NCBI GenBank assembly: GCA_947650365.1
Contig: OX393552.1
Span: forward strand, 23,347,981 to 23,411,980
DNA from: Chamaelirium japonicum
Lineage: Eukaryota; Streptophyta; Magnoliopsida; Liliales; Melanthiaceae
Length of the DNA stretch: 64,000 nucleotides
Direction: 5' to 3'
The translations under genes were made by a program, and so were the position numbers. Shown in pieces: positions 12,455 through 23,987 of this stretch. How positions within the stretch are numbered: position 1 is the stretch's first letter; each line of letters opens with the position of its first letter. A model generated the notes under the pieces. That model was not told the DNA's origin and did not search any database. It saw only the letters and a list, made by a program, of their open reading frames with translations.

Positions 12455-14671
12455 TGTCACGCCCCAGAAATTTGAATATCAATCTCTAGGGTGTGAGGGG
12501 AGAAAGAGGTGAAAAGTTGAGTTATGGTCAACATACTATACTAATTTTAGGAATCTCAAGACTTATTTCTACATGTTATCTTTTAGTATTTTTGGCACGT
12601 CAGTGCCATTACATGTTGATAGGATTTCCCGATAAGGGAACACGAAGCTACGCTCAAGCCTCCGACGGCGAGCCAAACAGCCTCGCTCGCTCTACCACTC
12701 ACAAAGGCTAGTCTGGTGGTCCTATCTACAAGGTCGATCATTTAAGCCATTTATATTTTATTATATTTTAAAGTGATCTATCCTAGGCTTGGGCCTTGAG
12801 GTGAGGCCTACCCAAAAGAGCTTTACAGCTGGATCATTGCAATCACTATCTACACTAACAATACCACAAGCTAAACTAAACCGAATAATATTCTTATTCT
12901 AATGTCCATGATACAATCCAATAAATACAACAGAAGACCTACAAAGGGCTACTATAAAAGAAAACTACAACCATTAACTCTGCCACTGCCACTATACTCC
13001 GCAGTTGCCACCCGTACTCCAGCTCTGGTACCACTCTGCAAGAAAGTCTACTCATGAAAAGAGTAGTGCCCCAAACGGGGTCAGTCCAAACCACTGACTG
13101 GCAAGTAAACCCCCGCTCTAAGGGGGTGAGTGTGTGCGAGGGTGTCTTTACAAAAAAAACAAGATTTTAGACTATAAGAGTAAAGAAAACAATAATGTAG
13201 CTAATAAGAAATATTTCTGCGAGATCCGAAAATGTTTATGAACTTTCATTATACTACTGGTTTTCCAACACCCAGCAATTGTTACACTCTTTTTCTAATC
13301 ATAATATGTGTATAAATTGTAAGGGGCTCCAATAGTATGTTACAATACCAATCAATTGTCATAAGTTGTAGAAGTACAATATATGATCCTTTTCAATCGT
13401 TTACCAAGTACGAATCTCATCGAGGGTGCTACTCATTAGCATTAAGAACCATGCTATATAATTCTAATTGAACAATGTCAAAACCAACATACCACCCTAG
13501 TTTACTGTTAACCAATATCAATATTACTCAGTATACGAGAATCATTTATAGAAAATCACAAACCATGGGTATGAAAAAAAACATTTAATCGAAAATAACC
13601 TCAGAGAAAGTGAATACTTGCCTTAGATTTTGTGATAAGAATTTGATATTTCTGATTGGTCAATCCGCTCCACGTCCAACGGGCCTTCATGGTCGAGGTC
13701 TGACAAGTTGCACAAAGTATGCTGCCATTAATATTTGTAATAAGAATGAAGTTAATCAAAGGGGTTTAGGGCTAGGGTTTGGATTCAACTTCCACCCGAG
13801 GTGTCCCCAGGCTTACGTGTATATGTACGGTCAGCATATATAATTATGATTTATGACCTTGTTGAGTCTAAGCTTGAGTTGGCGGTTATTACGATGCATT
13901 GCCTAGTCGAATTCCGGGGTCGATCAGTAATAGGGCAAGTATCACATTATCGTGCCCAAATAGAGCGATGGCTTCACATGCACTAATAAAGGGACACATG
14001 GTGAGTCATACGGGTTCTATTCTATGGCTACACACGATCGGCCCTTACCGGTCAATAATGGCACTGATGTGACGACGAGTATGTTATTCTAAGGGCCACT
14101 CGATAAATCCAGATAATCATAAGATTTGGTTTTCGTGGTTTAACACGATCATAATCGCTTCGGCACACACTCCGCATTTGTACATGTACTCACACACGTG
14201 CATATGCGGCCAAGCATGTCTATATGTATGCGCATGCTCCATCATTCATATCACATCATCACCACCTCCTTTCTTTATTAACCATCTGATCAACCTCAAC
14301 ATCCTCCCAATACATAACCTCATACATAAGTGCACATACACCATGCACCCATGCTTGACTCATGATCATAATTACCCTCTAATCCACATCACTCATATTA
14401 GCACAAACACAGGGCCACTACAATTGAAAAAAAAGTGAAGGGATGGGGTTATACCCTCTTCACCCAGCAACAACAACACATACACCCACACCCACACAAA
14501 CACTGAGAGATATAGGGTCGGCATACGACTAGAAAAGAGGTTCGGTCCGGCGGCACTTGGCCGACAATCGATGATCGTCAGCCTTAGTCAATGACAAACA
14601 TTACGCAAAAAGGGGGTGTTGTCGCGATGGGTCGCAGCAAAAAGAAAGGGAAAATGCTACTGCCTTGGTAA
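12455..14671 (-). repeat. 5' LTR of the gypsy element, interrupted
   Basis: Nearly identical to 2886-5100 with scattered single-base differences. Homology stops exactly after GGTAA at 14667-14671, where a copia LTR starts with TGTTGG. In the intact copy the sequence continues GGTAATTGGGGTGG (near 5098). The missing 1.15 kb is not found elsewhere in the window, so it was lost by rearrangement. Confidence 0.85.
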
Positions 14672-16806
14672 TGTTGGAAATTAATCCATGGTAGAGGCTC
14701 ACAGCGGAAACGATTTTGCGGTCGAAAGACCGTTCATGGTGCACGTTACACGATTTAAACTTTCATAGAAACTAATCTACATATGTGTGTATGTGTATGC
14801 ACATGAATCAAAAACCCTAACGGCAATCTAGCGTGATGATTAACTAGCATGCATGCAAATCATAATACTCGCTAGATCTACATGTTAGATTACACATACC
14901 TTTCGTACGGATCTTTTAATCGTGGAGAATTGTCTTCTTTGTCAATGGAGACGGAAGATCGTTCGCGAAGATGCCGATGGTACGATTGGAGACGTTGCCT
15001 TCTTGTTCACCCGATCTCACACGATGCACGGAACGTCGCTCTCGGATCTCTGAGTGCCTCCGAAGAACGACCCTTCTCCTTCTTTAGAACTCCACGCGAG
15101 GAAGACAAAGTTGCAAGCGGGAAACGGGAGATGGATTCGGGAGAGAACTAGAGAAATGAGAGGGGAGGGGGGTTCGGTTTTTTGCATCCATATGGCCGGC
15201 CCCCTATAGCTCTTTATATAGGGCCGGCCTACCCCCTTGGATAAGGATCCAAGGGGATAAAGACCTCCCACAATTATCTCTCCATTATCTCCTTTTTATC
15301 TCTTCTTGTATTTATCCGTTTTCCCACTTTTTAGGGCTCGATCTTAACCGATTCTAAGCCCTATCCCTATCATATGGCCGGCCCCTATAGATGAGGGATT
15401 CTCATCCCTACAACATAGGGCCGGCCCTAGCAAGGTCTCCCACTGCTAGGGTCGGCCAACAGTGAGGTCCAACAGAGTGAGGTTTTTACCAAAACGCCCT
15501 GACGCCTCATTTTGACCATTTCTAGCGTGTGATACCTAGCGGCCATTACTTAAGTGATTTCTACTAGTTACCTACTATTAACTGAGGTCACCGAAGGGTG
15601 CCTCTAGCAAAGTCAACTAGTCAACTCGTAGCACATCCCGGTGCATCGCACCTGTGCAGCGAAGTTCACTTATGGCTAGGGATTACTACATGCAACTCTG
15701 TACTAGTCTCGGGCATAACCCTTAGTACTCGTATGTAGTTACGCATCTACCGTGCTCTAGTGCCAAGCACACACGGAGCGTATACTTCTTTCTTTCTCTT
15801 AATGCTAATGGTGTTCCGAAGAGATGGTTCAAGAACCGTACATAATGTTGATAAGGTGGAACCATCAGGGACCAGGGTTCATGGCTTCCAACGCAAGCTC
15901 GATCGACACACTACCCGAGTGTACCATCGATCCTCTGAGCTCGAGTTAACCTACGTAGCCACCCAGAGTGCGACGCAGGCTGCACTCCAATTCACCCAGA
16001 CTTACTATGTTCTCTATCATACCCCTACTTTCCGCTTAGTAGTGGTAAACCCACTGTCCCTCCACTTGATGCCATGATTCACTTCGAGCGGTGGAGACTA
16101 CCGTCAGACTCGAATGATCATATGACTTGGTTTCTTCCAGGTTGACCTATACATCGTACCTCTGATTACCCCGTCGAGTAATCGAACCCGGTCAATAGTC
16201 AAACTGGTGACCACCAGGCCTGGGTTTGGTACAGTGTAAGTCACACCAAGGAACGCACCTCCCTTCAGGGGTATGGATGGCCTGCATGAGTGACACGCTA
16301 ATGCAACGCCAGCCGGGTAACCCAGTACACCGTGGTTTTGGATTACTATATACGGATCCTCACACATTGGTGCGCCAAAGCACCACGCAACTGGTTAGTC
16401 CATCAGACATGGTTCCTCAGGGTTTAGGACCATTTTACCCTAAGCAGAAACACGGCTTAGTGTACCAGTGTCTGCTCACTGATCTGTACACCGTGTTAGT
16501 TCCGTTCAGCCACAGACACTGTGCCTGGTGATGACCATGGTGAAGACATCCCATGAACTATCATCGCCAACAGCTTAACATGATGAGGCGACCAACCTAA
16601 TCATAGCTGCGAACTGATTTAGATTATATGGGACCAATCCACTCAGTCTTCAACTTAGTGGACTACCATATAACCATGGCTCTCTGTTCTTAAAAGAACA
16701 CGTAACTATGTTACGCACCAATATGCATCTCATATAATAATAACTATCAATCTTTATTAGATCAAAACATAAAGTTTTACAAGCTTAGAACACATCAATC
16801 CTAACA
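14672..16806 (-). repeat. 3' LTR of a minus-strand copia element
   Basis: It begins TGTTGGAAATTAATCC and ends CCTAACA, and is a near copy of the solo LTR at 7255-9357. On its right, ATCTCTCACTTGG reads on the minus strand as a CCAAGTGAGAGAT polypurine tract. That makes this the 3' LTR of an element whose body lies at higher coordinates. GGTAA at 14667-14671 is the left half of the expected 5-bp target duplication; the right half is gone. Confidence 0.8.
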
Positions 16807-17240
16807 ATCTCTCACTTGGTTTAGCGTAGCAAAACGGTTTTGACTCTCATCGCGTCCACATGTCGCTCGAATGCCTTGGTAGGTATTGCCTTTGTGAAGG
16901 ATCAGCAACATTATCCGTAGATGCAATCTGTGTCACCGCTACTCGCCCTTGCTTTTAAAAATACCGAATCAAGTGGAACTTGCGCTCGATGTGCTTCCCC
17001 TTTTGGTGATGTCTTGGCTCCTTTGCTTGTCTACCGCCCCACTATTGTCGCAGTAAAGCACAATAGGTAACTGGGCCTCTGGTATACACCCCAAATCCGT
17101 AAGGAATTTGTTGAGCCATACCGCCTCTTTGGCTGCCTCACACGCTGCAACGTACTCAGCCTCTGTGGTAGAGTCTGCGATGCATTTCTGCTTCACACTC
17201 TGCCAACTAACCGCTGCTCCTCCTAACGTGCCCAAATAGA
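16807..17240 (-). pseudogene. Copia RNase H remnant
   Basis: On the minus strand from about 17235, GAAVSWQSVKQKCIADST is followed by EAEYVAACEAAKEAVWL and then LPIVLYCDNSGAV. This is the C-terminal RNase H domain of Ty1/copia polyproteins, with the acidic residues of the EAEY and YCDNSGA motifs present. The frame breaks after 16969. Nothing upstream of RNase H (no reverse transcriptase) remains, because sequence stops at 17240 and changes to a plus-strand LTR. The fragment belongs to the LTR at 14672-16806 and is related to the RNase H at 23590-23890. Confidence 0.8.
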
Positions 17241-18657
17241 GGCTGGCGCTTGAGTGACATGTAATCCCTACAGGTTATCCAACGTCCAATGTTGGATGGG
17301 TGCGTTTTGATAAGTCAATCTGTCCACACAGTTAACCCAGGCCTGGTGGTTGTCAGTATGACTGATGATGTTCCGGATGCTAGGCATAGCATCGGAAGGT
17401 GTGTGGTGTTATAGATGACAAGTCATCAAACCCTAGTCAGATGATTGATCGGGATCTGACGGTGCTCCCCAACGCCCGAGTCGTATCATAGCACCAGTAA
17501 TAAGAGGGACTGAGAATTATCAGAATATAGTAGAGAACAGGGTTACGAGGGAGTAACATAAGTTTAGGATCACTAGAGTTCAACTCGTGTCGCACTCTGG
17601 GTGGCTGCGCGGGTTAATCGGATTAGGGCTAATTAACGGAACTTTCGGTGTGTCACCGAAACAATTAATCAGGGATCCGGTTGGAGCTAGAGATCCTGAA
17701 CCCTGAAGGTTCCACCCTGTCGTTGCGTATAGGAATTATTTCCCGATCTGGTTGGATACGTTGGATGCGAAGTAGCACGATGGAGCGCAAGCCCGGAGCC
17801 TAAGAACCTAATTCATATGTGTTAGGGGTCATAGGGGTATTTTGATAAATACTGAAATATGGCTCAAAACACATTAAATATGGATCTTAGAATGAGTAGA
17901 ATAATTCCAGGAGCTCATAGGTGCTGACGGAACTCGATTCCGAGTAGCGCACCTCACTCAGTCTCTCTTTCAGTTTTTCACTTTTCGTGAAGGGCGTTTT
18001 CGTCCAGGTTTCACGATAAACACTTGGAAATCCTAAAAACCGCCCCCTCTCATCCCTATCTACTAGGGGCCGGCCCTAGCTTGCTTGGAGCACTAGGAGA
18101 CCTACCATATAAGAGGTAAAGAGAGGGAGGGGCCGGCCCTAGCTCTCCCCCTCTCCTAATACCCAAACTCCCTCCCCTCTTTCCCTCTCTAAGGTTTCGG
18201 CCAAGGAAGAAAGAGGAAGAAGAAGGAGAAAGGAATGAGAAGGAAGAAAAGAGAAAGAGAAGGAGGAGATCTACTGGCACGCCGTCGTCTTCGCAACGAA
18301 TTCCTCCGTCGGCTCGTAGTCCTTGCACTCAGAGACGGGACTTCGAGGATTCCTCAATTCACAAAGGACAAGGTGCTATCCGACAGCTTTCCTTGCGATT
18401 CAAGTGTGGTTCTTCATCATTCTGTTCTCTTCGGATCATAGATCCAAAAGGTATGATGATTCTAAACACCTAACTAGATGCATGCATGTCTTCCGTAGAT
18501 CGTAGTATGCCTCTAGGGTGTCCGCACATATGCTAAGATCATATATTTGCATGTATATTGTTTTATAGAATTAATTGTAATGAAACATATACCGTATTAT
18601 CTTCGGATCTATCTTTTGCTTCTGCTGCGACTCTGATAAGCAGATCCAATTCCAACA
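17241..18657 (+). repeat. Truncated 5' LTR of the copia element
   Basis: Matches 24513-25927 from GGCTGGCGCTTGAG to CCAATTCCAACA. Over the first 160 bases I count about eight differences. It lacks the first 525 bp of the LTR as judged from the 3' copy. It ends in CA just before the primer binding site. Confidence 0.85.
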
Positions 18658-18658
18658 A

Positions 18659-18670
18659 TTGGTATCAGAG
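18659..18670 (+). other. Primer binding site of the copia element
   Basis: TTGGTATCAGAG follows the end of the 5' LTR by one base and matches the initiator Met tRNA primer site of plant copia elements. Confidence 0.85.
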
Positions 18671-20598
18671 TACGCTTTGGTGTGTGTTTCATGCATGAAT
18701 TCATGAAAACATCATGTGAATATATGATGGCATATGTTTTCGTCGGGATTCGGCGTAGATCGTGCATATGGATTATGCTATGTATCATCTTTTTGCATGT
18801 GCCGTGATGAATAGTAATCTATTATTGCATGCTTCCGGGGGTCGAACCCCGGATTTAATTTTGCATTGATTATTATTATGCCTGTGGTTTTTTAAGGCTC
18901 TAGATGGGCAAGGGTGGAGGTTGACCACCCTCGGATCCCTGGCCACGTTTCTAGGATTGTTTCTTTTTCTTTCTAGCGAAATTGTGCACAAACGAGCACT
19001 TGCTCGGAGCGTGTTAGTTTTTCGGTCACAGGAAGAAGGAGATGATGCTACATCCATGGCTCGGGCAAGCGGTACCATGGCGTGTAAAGACCCAGCGAAA
19101 GCGTGCATATTGGCGATTATGGGGATCGTTGTCAGAGATCGTGCAGAACGAAAGAGCATGATATCTTGGCTATGCTATTCAGGTTCAGGGGTCGTACCCT
19201 GGACTTGATTCAGTTTGGATGCTATTTCTGTTGATTCTCTTTTTTTAGTGTTTAGAGAACCCCGATGATAATGTGATTATCTATCTTGCTTGTGAGTTTG
19301 TCTCGAGATCAGGCTTAGGGTTAGTACTAAGCTTATGGATTTATCGGTGTCTATATATGGTTCTAACACGTGCGAATTCGGTGGCTAACTAAAAGGAAAT
19401 GTGGTAACCGCCCTCGTGGTAGTTCAGATAGCCAAGTACTATGCACCGAGAAGACGCAATATTAGATTTGTTTAGAGATAACTAATGTCTCCACAAGAAG
19501 TATGATAACCCTAGTGGGATGCCCTTTCCCCACGTGGTCCTAGCGACCAAGTTAGGTTAGGATTTCACTGTGTGATACCCGTTTCTAAATGACGTTTGAT
19601 GGTAGTATAAACTCATCACGATTTGGTTATGCCACCATTAGGTTGAGGTCCGGCGGAGGTTGTCGGATGTCCCTATTTGGCCAGCATCGAAACCTGTAAT
19701 GAGATAAGGTCTACTATGACATCAGGCATCAAATTGTGAATGAGGTGTCATTCTAGTAGGAATCCTTTCCACGTTGACCTTAGGCTAGTCTCCAGATCTT
19801 AGGATTATGGGCAAACTAGTGAAGTATCGGGATTCTTGGAATCTATATAATGTGATTCTTGCAAGAAAGGCGAAAGCTGAATATTCAAGGTAGGGACTAT
19901 GATATTTTCCGAGGATACTAATGCTTTGCGGGAAGGTTTGTAATCCTAGTGGGAGCACGGTACACCAGGGTCTAAGTCTAGGAGGTCGTGACCTTTCTAG
20001 ATATGCATAAAACCTCATAAAGAAGGGATGTGTAAGAGGTTCCCTCCAAAGGGGAGCCCCTGGCCTCCACAATCAACCGGCTAAGGGTCTGGGTGGGAGG
20101 TACGCAGTTCGATATTCCCACCGGGTGAGAGCTGTGTTTCCTTCCATGCTGGTTCGCCCAGTGGTTTCCTACGGGACATGGAGGATGCCGGTGGCAGTGG
20201 GTGATGGTTTTTTCCTGCACCGCGGAAGCCTATGAACCCCCCTGTCGACACCACCTAGATTTGTGGGAAGCATCCGAAAGCTTGTGTCGTGCCGCCGTTG
20301 CTGCGCACGTGGGTCACATAAAACTGGCCAAAAGGAGACTGGGAGGTCTTTCAGTTTATCTTGGGTAATTCTGATGAAGACTGGGTCGTAAAAACCCCGT
20401 TGGCAGAAGCGGTTGCATGCTCTCACCGAGATGTTGTCTCCAATTCAAGACCGATAGTCTCAGTGCTCGAGCCCAGGGAATTTAGATTCCTAGATGTCTC
20501 CACTTGAGGTAGTGAAGACATAGCGGCTGGAGTAAACATTATCTATTTCTAAATTCCATGAAATAGATTGTAGTAAACCCTAATTTTGCTTTGAACCA
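18671..20598 (+). other. Untranslated leader of the copia element
   Basis: About 1.9 kb between the primer site and the first gag codons. BARE-type elements are known for long leaders. I see no coding domain. Small frames (18785-19208, 19785-20426) show no recognisable motif. A GGGGGTCGAACCCC palindrome lies near 18838. Confidence 0.6.
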
Positions 20599-20855
20599 TT
20601 GTTTACAGAAATTATGACCAAGCTCGACCCCCTTGCCTCCATCCTTAATGATAACAAACTTACGAGACCAAACTACGAGGACTGGAAGCGTAACCTGATG
20701 CTCGTCCTAAGGGTTGGCAAACACACAATTGCCCTAAGTACCCCTCAACCGGCCATGCCAGGACCAAGTGCAACTGAGGCTCAGTTGAAGGAATAGAAAG
20801 AAGGGGCACTGGAAGGGCGACTGCCGTGCGGCTCCCAAGAAGGCTGAGACAGGTA
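20599..20855 (+). pseudogene. Copia gag, internally deleted
   Basis: An N-terminal gag start is readable from 20599 (LDGxNYxDWKRNL-like: KLTRPNYEDWKRNLMLVLR). After about 65 codons a stop follows. Directly after it a different frame shows only the end of a CCHC knuckle (GHWKGDCR, near 20805-20830). Most of the capsid region and the first half of the knuckle are missing, as if deleted between these points. Intact BARE-type gag is several hundred residues long. Confidence 0.65.
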
Positions 20856-21400
20856 TATCTCAAATCCACATAGTGGAATCCCTTGTAGCATCCAGTTGTT
20901 CTCCAGTTTCATGGATTGTGGATTCTAGATCCACTAACCATGCTTGCAATAATTTGCAGGGGTTCAAGGAGATAAGAAAATTGGGTGATAGGGAGATGAT
21001 CCTAAGCATGGGAACTGAGGCCGTGGCAGAGGCTGAAGCAGTTGGAGATGTCGTCTTGCAGTTTCTTGATGGAAAAAGTTTATTACTTAGAGACATACTT
21101 TATGTACCGTCCTTGAGACGAAACTTAATTTCTGTTTCCTTATTGAATAATAAAGGTTTTTCAGTTTTATTTGATGCTTCTGGTGTGTTAATTAAATTGA
21201 ATGGTTCCTTTGTTTATAAGGGAAAGACACAGAATGGTCTCTATGTAATTAACTCCAATCATAAGCAGGATAACATAACTGAAGCATGTGTGGTTAATTC
21301 ATCTAAAAGAAAAAATCTCTCAGATAATCCAACACTCCTTTGGCATCTAAGGCTTGGACACATAGCCTCAGACAGGATTCACAGGTAGGTTAAGGTAGGA
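20856..21400 (+). pseudogene. Copia protease and GAG-pre-integrase domain
   Basis: The frame at 20873-21388 begins with the aspartic protease region. SWIVDSRSTNHACNN aligns with the usual WxxDSG(A/C)(T/S)xH active-site stretch, but Gly of DSG is Arg here, which should kill the protease. ILYVPSLRRNLISVSLL follows, the typical second half of the protease. WHLRLGHIASDRIHR near 21340-21385 is the HxxxGH start of the GAG-pre-integrase zinc region. A stop ends the frame at 21388. Confidence 0.8.
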
Positions 21401-22407
21401 CTCTTAAGTCTAGATATTTCAGAAAGCCTACCGACGTATGAGTCTTGCCTGGAAGGCAAGATGACTAAAAGATCTTTCTGAGCCAAAGGTAGCAGATCTC
21501 AAGAGGTATTAGAGTTGGTACACACTGATGTATGTGGGCCCATAAGTGTCCGTGCCATAGGAGGCTTCGAGTATTTCATCACCTTCACGGATGATCACTC
21601 GAGGTTTGGATACATATACCTAATACGGCGGAAGTCTGAATCCTTTAATAAGTTCAAGGAGTTCAGAGCTGAAGCAGAAAAGCAGACGGTAAAAGTATCA
21701 AGTCTCTTCGATCGGATCGAGGAGGCGAATACCTATCGGATAAATTTATTGGGTACCTGCATGAGCATGGGATCGTATCCCAGTTGACTGCACCAGGGAC
21801 ACCGCAACAAAACGGTGTATCTGAGAGGAGAAACCAAACTTTGTTAGATATGGTTCGGACTATGATAGGTTATGCCACATTGCCACCTAGTTTTTGGGGA
21901 TATGCCCTAGAGACGGCAGCATATACTTTGAATTTTGTTCCATCAAAGTCAGTAACCCTAACTCCTTGGGAGATATGGTTGAAGCGAAAGCCAAGCCTAC
22001 AACACTTTAGGATTTGGGGTTGTCCAACACATGTGCGAAAGGACAAACGAGATAAGATGGAGTCAAAAACTAAGGTATGTCTGTTCGTTGGGTATCCAAA
22101 AGGGACAAAGGGTGGTTTATTTTATGATCCTGAGGATAGAAAGGTTATCGTCTCGACGAACGCCATATTCCTAGAGCATGATTGTTTAATAGACCATAAG
22201 CCCACCAGTAAAGTAGTTCTTGAAGAATTGCTTGGTACTGATGGGAGTACACAGACAGAAAACATAGTGGGAGCCGATACTACTAAGATAAACGATACTG
22301 TAGAATCGACTCCTATAGAACCACCGCAGGCTCGTCGCAGTGGGAGGACCACAAGTGCTCCTGATAGATACATTGGAGAAGCCTTCATGGTAGATCCAGA
22401 GTTTTAG
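21401..22407 (+). pseudogene. Copia integrase, frameshifted
   Basis: Frame 21515-21787 opens with VHTDVCGPI (first catalytic Asp) and YFITFTDDHSR. Near 21704-21785 the reading shifts frame; the second Asp motif LRSDRGGEYLS is readable there. Frame 21784-22407 gives TAPGTPQQNGVSERRNQ with the catalytic Glu, then the copia-specific WGYALETAAYTLN. So all three D,D,E residues exist but not in one frame. A Pro/Ser-rich linker leads towards reverse transcriptase and ends at a stop at 22407. Confidence 0.85.
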
Positions 22408-23592
22408 GAGGATGATCCTCTGAACTATGACGAAGCGATGGTATCCTTTGACCATGCAGCATGACAGGAAGCCATGGAGGCAGAACTGACATCGATGTCC
22501 CAAAACTCGGTCTGGATACTTGTAACACCACCTCACAACATTAAACCTATTGGATGTAAGTGGGTGTACAAAAGAAAAAGAGATCCGGATGGTACCGTTG
22601 AGACTTACAAAGCTAGACTAGTCGCTAAGGGTTATACCCAGCGAGAGGGGATCGACTATGACGAAACCTTTTCGCCAGTGGCTATGCTTAAGTCTATCCG
22701 GATCCTCTTGTCCATTGCAGCCCATTATAATTGGGAGATCTGGCAAATGGACGTCAAGACCGCATTCCTCAATGGGGATTTGGAAGAAGACATCTACATA
22801 TCTTAGCCTCCAGGCTTTGTCGCAAAAGGTCAAGAAAGTCTGGTGTGCAAGTTGCAAAGATCCATTTATGGATTGAAGCAAGCATCCAGAAGTTGAAACA
22901 TACGTTTTGATCAGGCTATCTAGTCTTATGGATTTGAACAGAACGTGGATGAACCATGTGTTTATAAAATAAGCGATAAGACTACAGTAGTTTTTCTTGT
23001 ACTTTACATGGATGATATCATGCTCATTGGAAACGATGTTGGAACGTTGTCTATAGTGAAGGTGTGGTTATCCTCTCAATTTGACATGAAAGACCTGGGT
23101 GAAGCGAGTTATGTTCTGGGGATCAAGGTAACTCGAGATCGCCAGAACAAGACTCTCTCGCTGTCACAGTCAGCCTACATAGATATTATCTTGGTCAGAT
23201 TCAGTATACACAACTCCAAGAAGGGACTGGTTCCATTCAGACATGGAATGAAATTATCCAAGGATCAGGGTCCTAAGACTCCTGAGGAGAGGGCAGAGAT
23301 GCAAAAGATACCTTATGCTTCGGCTGTAGGAAGTCTAATGTATGTCATGCAGTGCACGAGACCAGATATATGCTATGCAATAGGCATGATGGGCAGGTAT
23401 TAGTCAAATTCGGGTCCAGGGCACTGGACTGTTGTGAAAAGTATACTCAAGTATTTCCGTAGGACGAGAGATTATGAGTTAGTTTACTCTTCACAGGAAC
23501 TGATGCCGATTGGGTATACGAATTCTGATTTTGCATCAGATCTGGAATCTAGAAGATCGACGTCAAGGTTTGTGTTTTCATTGGGAGGAGGA
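22408..23592 (+). pseudogene. Copia reverse transcriptase with stops
   Basis: Starting near 22474: [19 protein letters not shown], then [20 protein letters not shown] and [19 protein letters not shown], the standard copia reverse transcriptase opening. A stop follows at 22804-22806, and two more near 22895-22920. The catalytic LYMDDIMLIGND is intact near 23000. DLGEASYVLGI and TRPDICYAIGMMGRY mark the thumb and connection region, then a stop at 23401-23403. The enzyme would copy element RNA into DNA; this copy is dead. Confidence 0.85.
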
Positions 23593-23970
23593 GCGTGAAG
23601 CAGGGATGCATCGCGGATTCGACGATAGAGGCTGAGTTCATTGTGGCGTGCGAAGCAGCCAAGGAGGCGGTGTGGCTCAAGAAGTTCCTCACGGACTTGG
23701 GATACGTACCGGGACCTCAAGATCCTATTGTCCTTTACTGTGATAATAGTGGAGCGGTAGCACAATCCAAGGAGCCAAGATATCACCAGAAGAGTAAGCA
23801 TATTGAGCAGAAAATACTACATTATCCGGGACTTGCAGAAGCGAGGGGAGGTTGCTGTGACTCAGGTGGCGTCTACAGATAACATGGCGGACCCTTTCAC
23901 AATGGCGTTACCGACCAAGGCTTTTGAGAAGCACGTGGATGCCATGGGAGTTAAGACTGTTGTTCCCCGC
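23593..23970 (+). pseudogene. Copia RNase H and polyprotein C-terminus
   Basis: VKQGCIADSTIEAEF, ACEAAKEAVWLKKFLTDLG and VLYCDNSGAVAQSKEPRYH are the copia RNase H signature. The frame 23595-23882 shifts near its end. The normal tail is still readable in another frame (NMADPFTMALPTKAFEKHV), and the last stop is about 20 bases before the LTR. Confidence 0.8.
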
Positions 23971-23974
23971 TAGG

Positions 23975-23987
23975 CCAAGTGGGAGAT
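23975..23987 (+). other. Polypurine tract of the copia element
   Basis: CAAGTGGGAGAT followed by TGTTG is the standard polypurine tract and LTR start of BARE/Angela elements. It primes plus-strand DNA synthesis. Confidence 0.8.

Larger units (their letters stand above)
2886..14671 (-). mobile_element. Gag-only gypsy element with 3.4 kb LTRs, containing a nested solo LTR
   Basis: Direct repeats at 2886 and 12455 both begin TGTCACGYCCCAGAAATTTG and stay nearly identical for about 2.2 kb. On the minus strand the right copy is the 5' LTR, followed by a primer binding site (12441-12452), gag (11398-12404), a long non-coding interior, a polypurine tract near 6254-6275 and the 3' LTR (2886-6253). 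The 5' LTR copy is interrupted at 14672 by another element. Leaving out the nested solo LTR, the interior is only about 4.1 kb, and I see no protease, reverse transcriptase or integrase. It is probably a non-autonomous derivative of a chromovirus with large LTRs (Tekay/Del-like by LTR size and tract; inference). Confidence 0.75.

Noticed and set aside
18830-18856. tRNA T-arm-like GGGGGTCGAACCCC
   Set aside because: A simple palindrome in the copia leader without the other tRNA arms.
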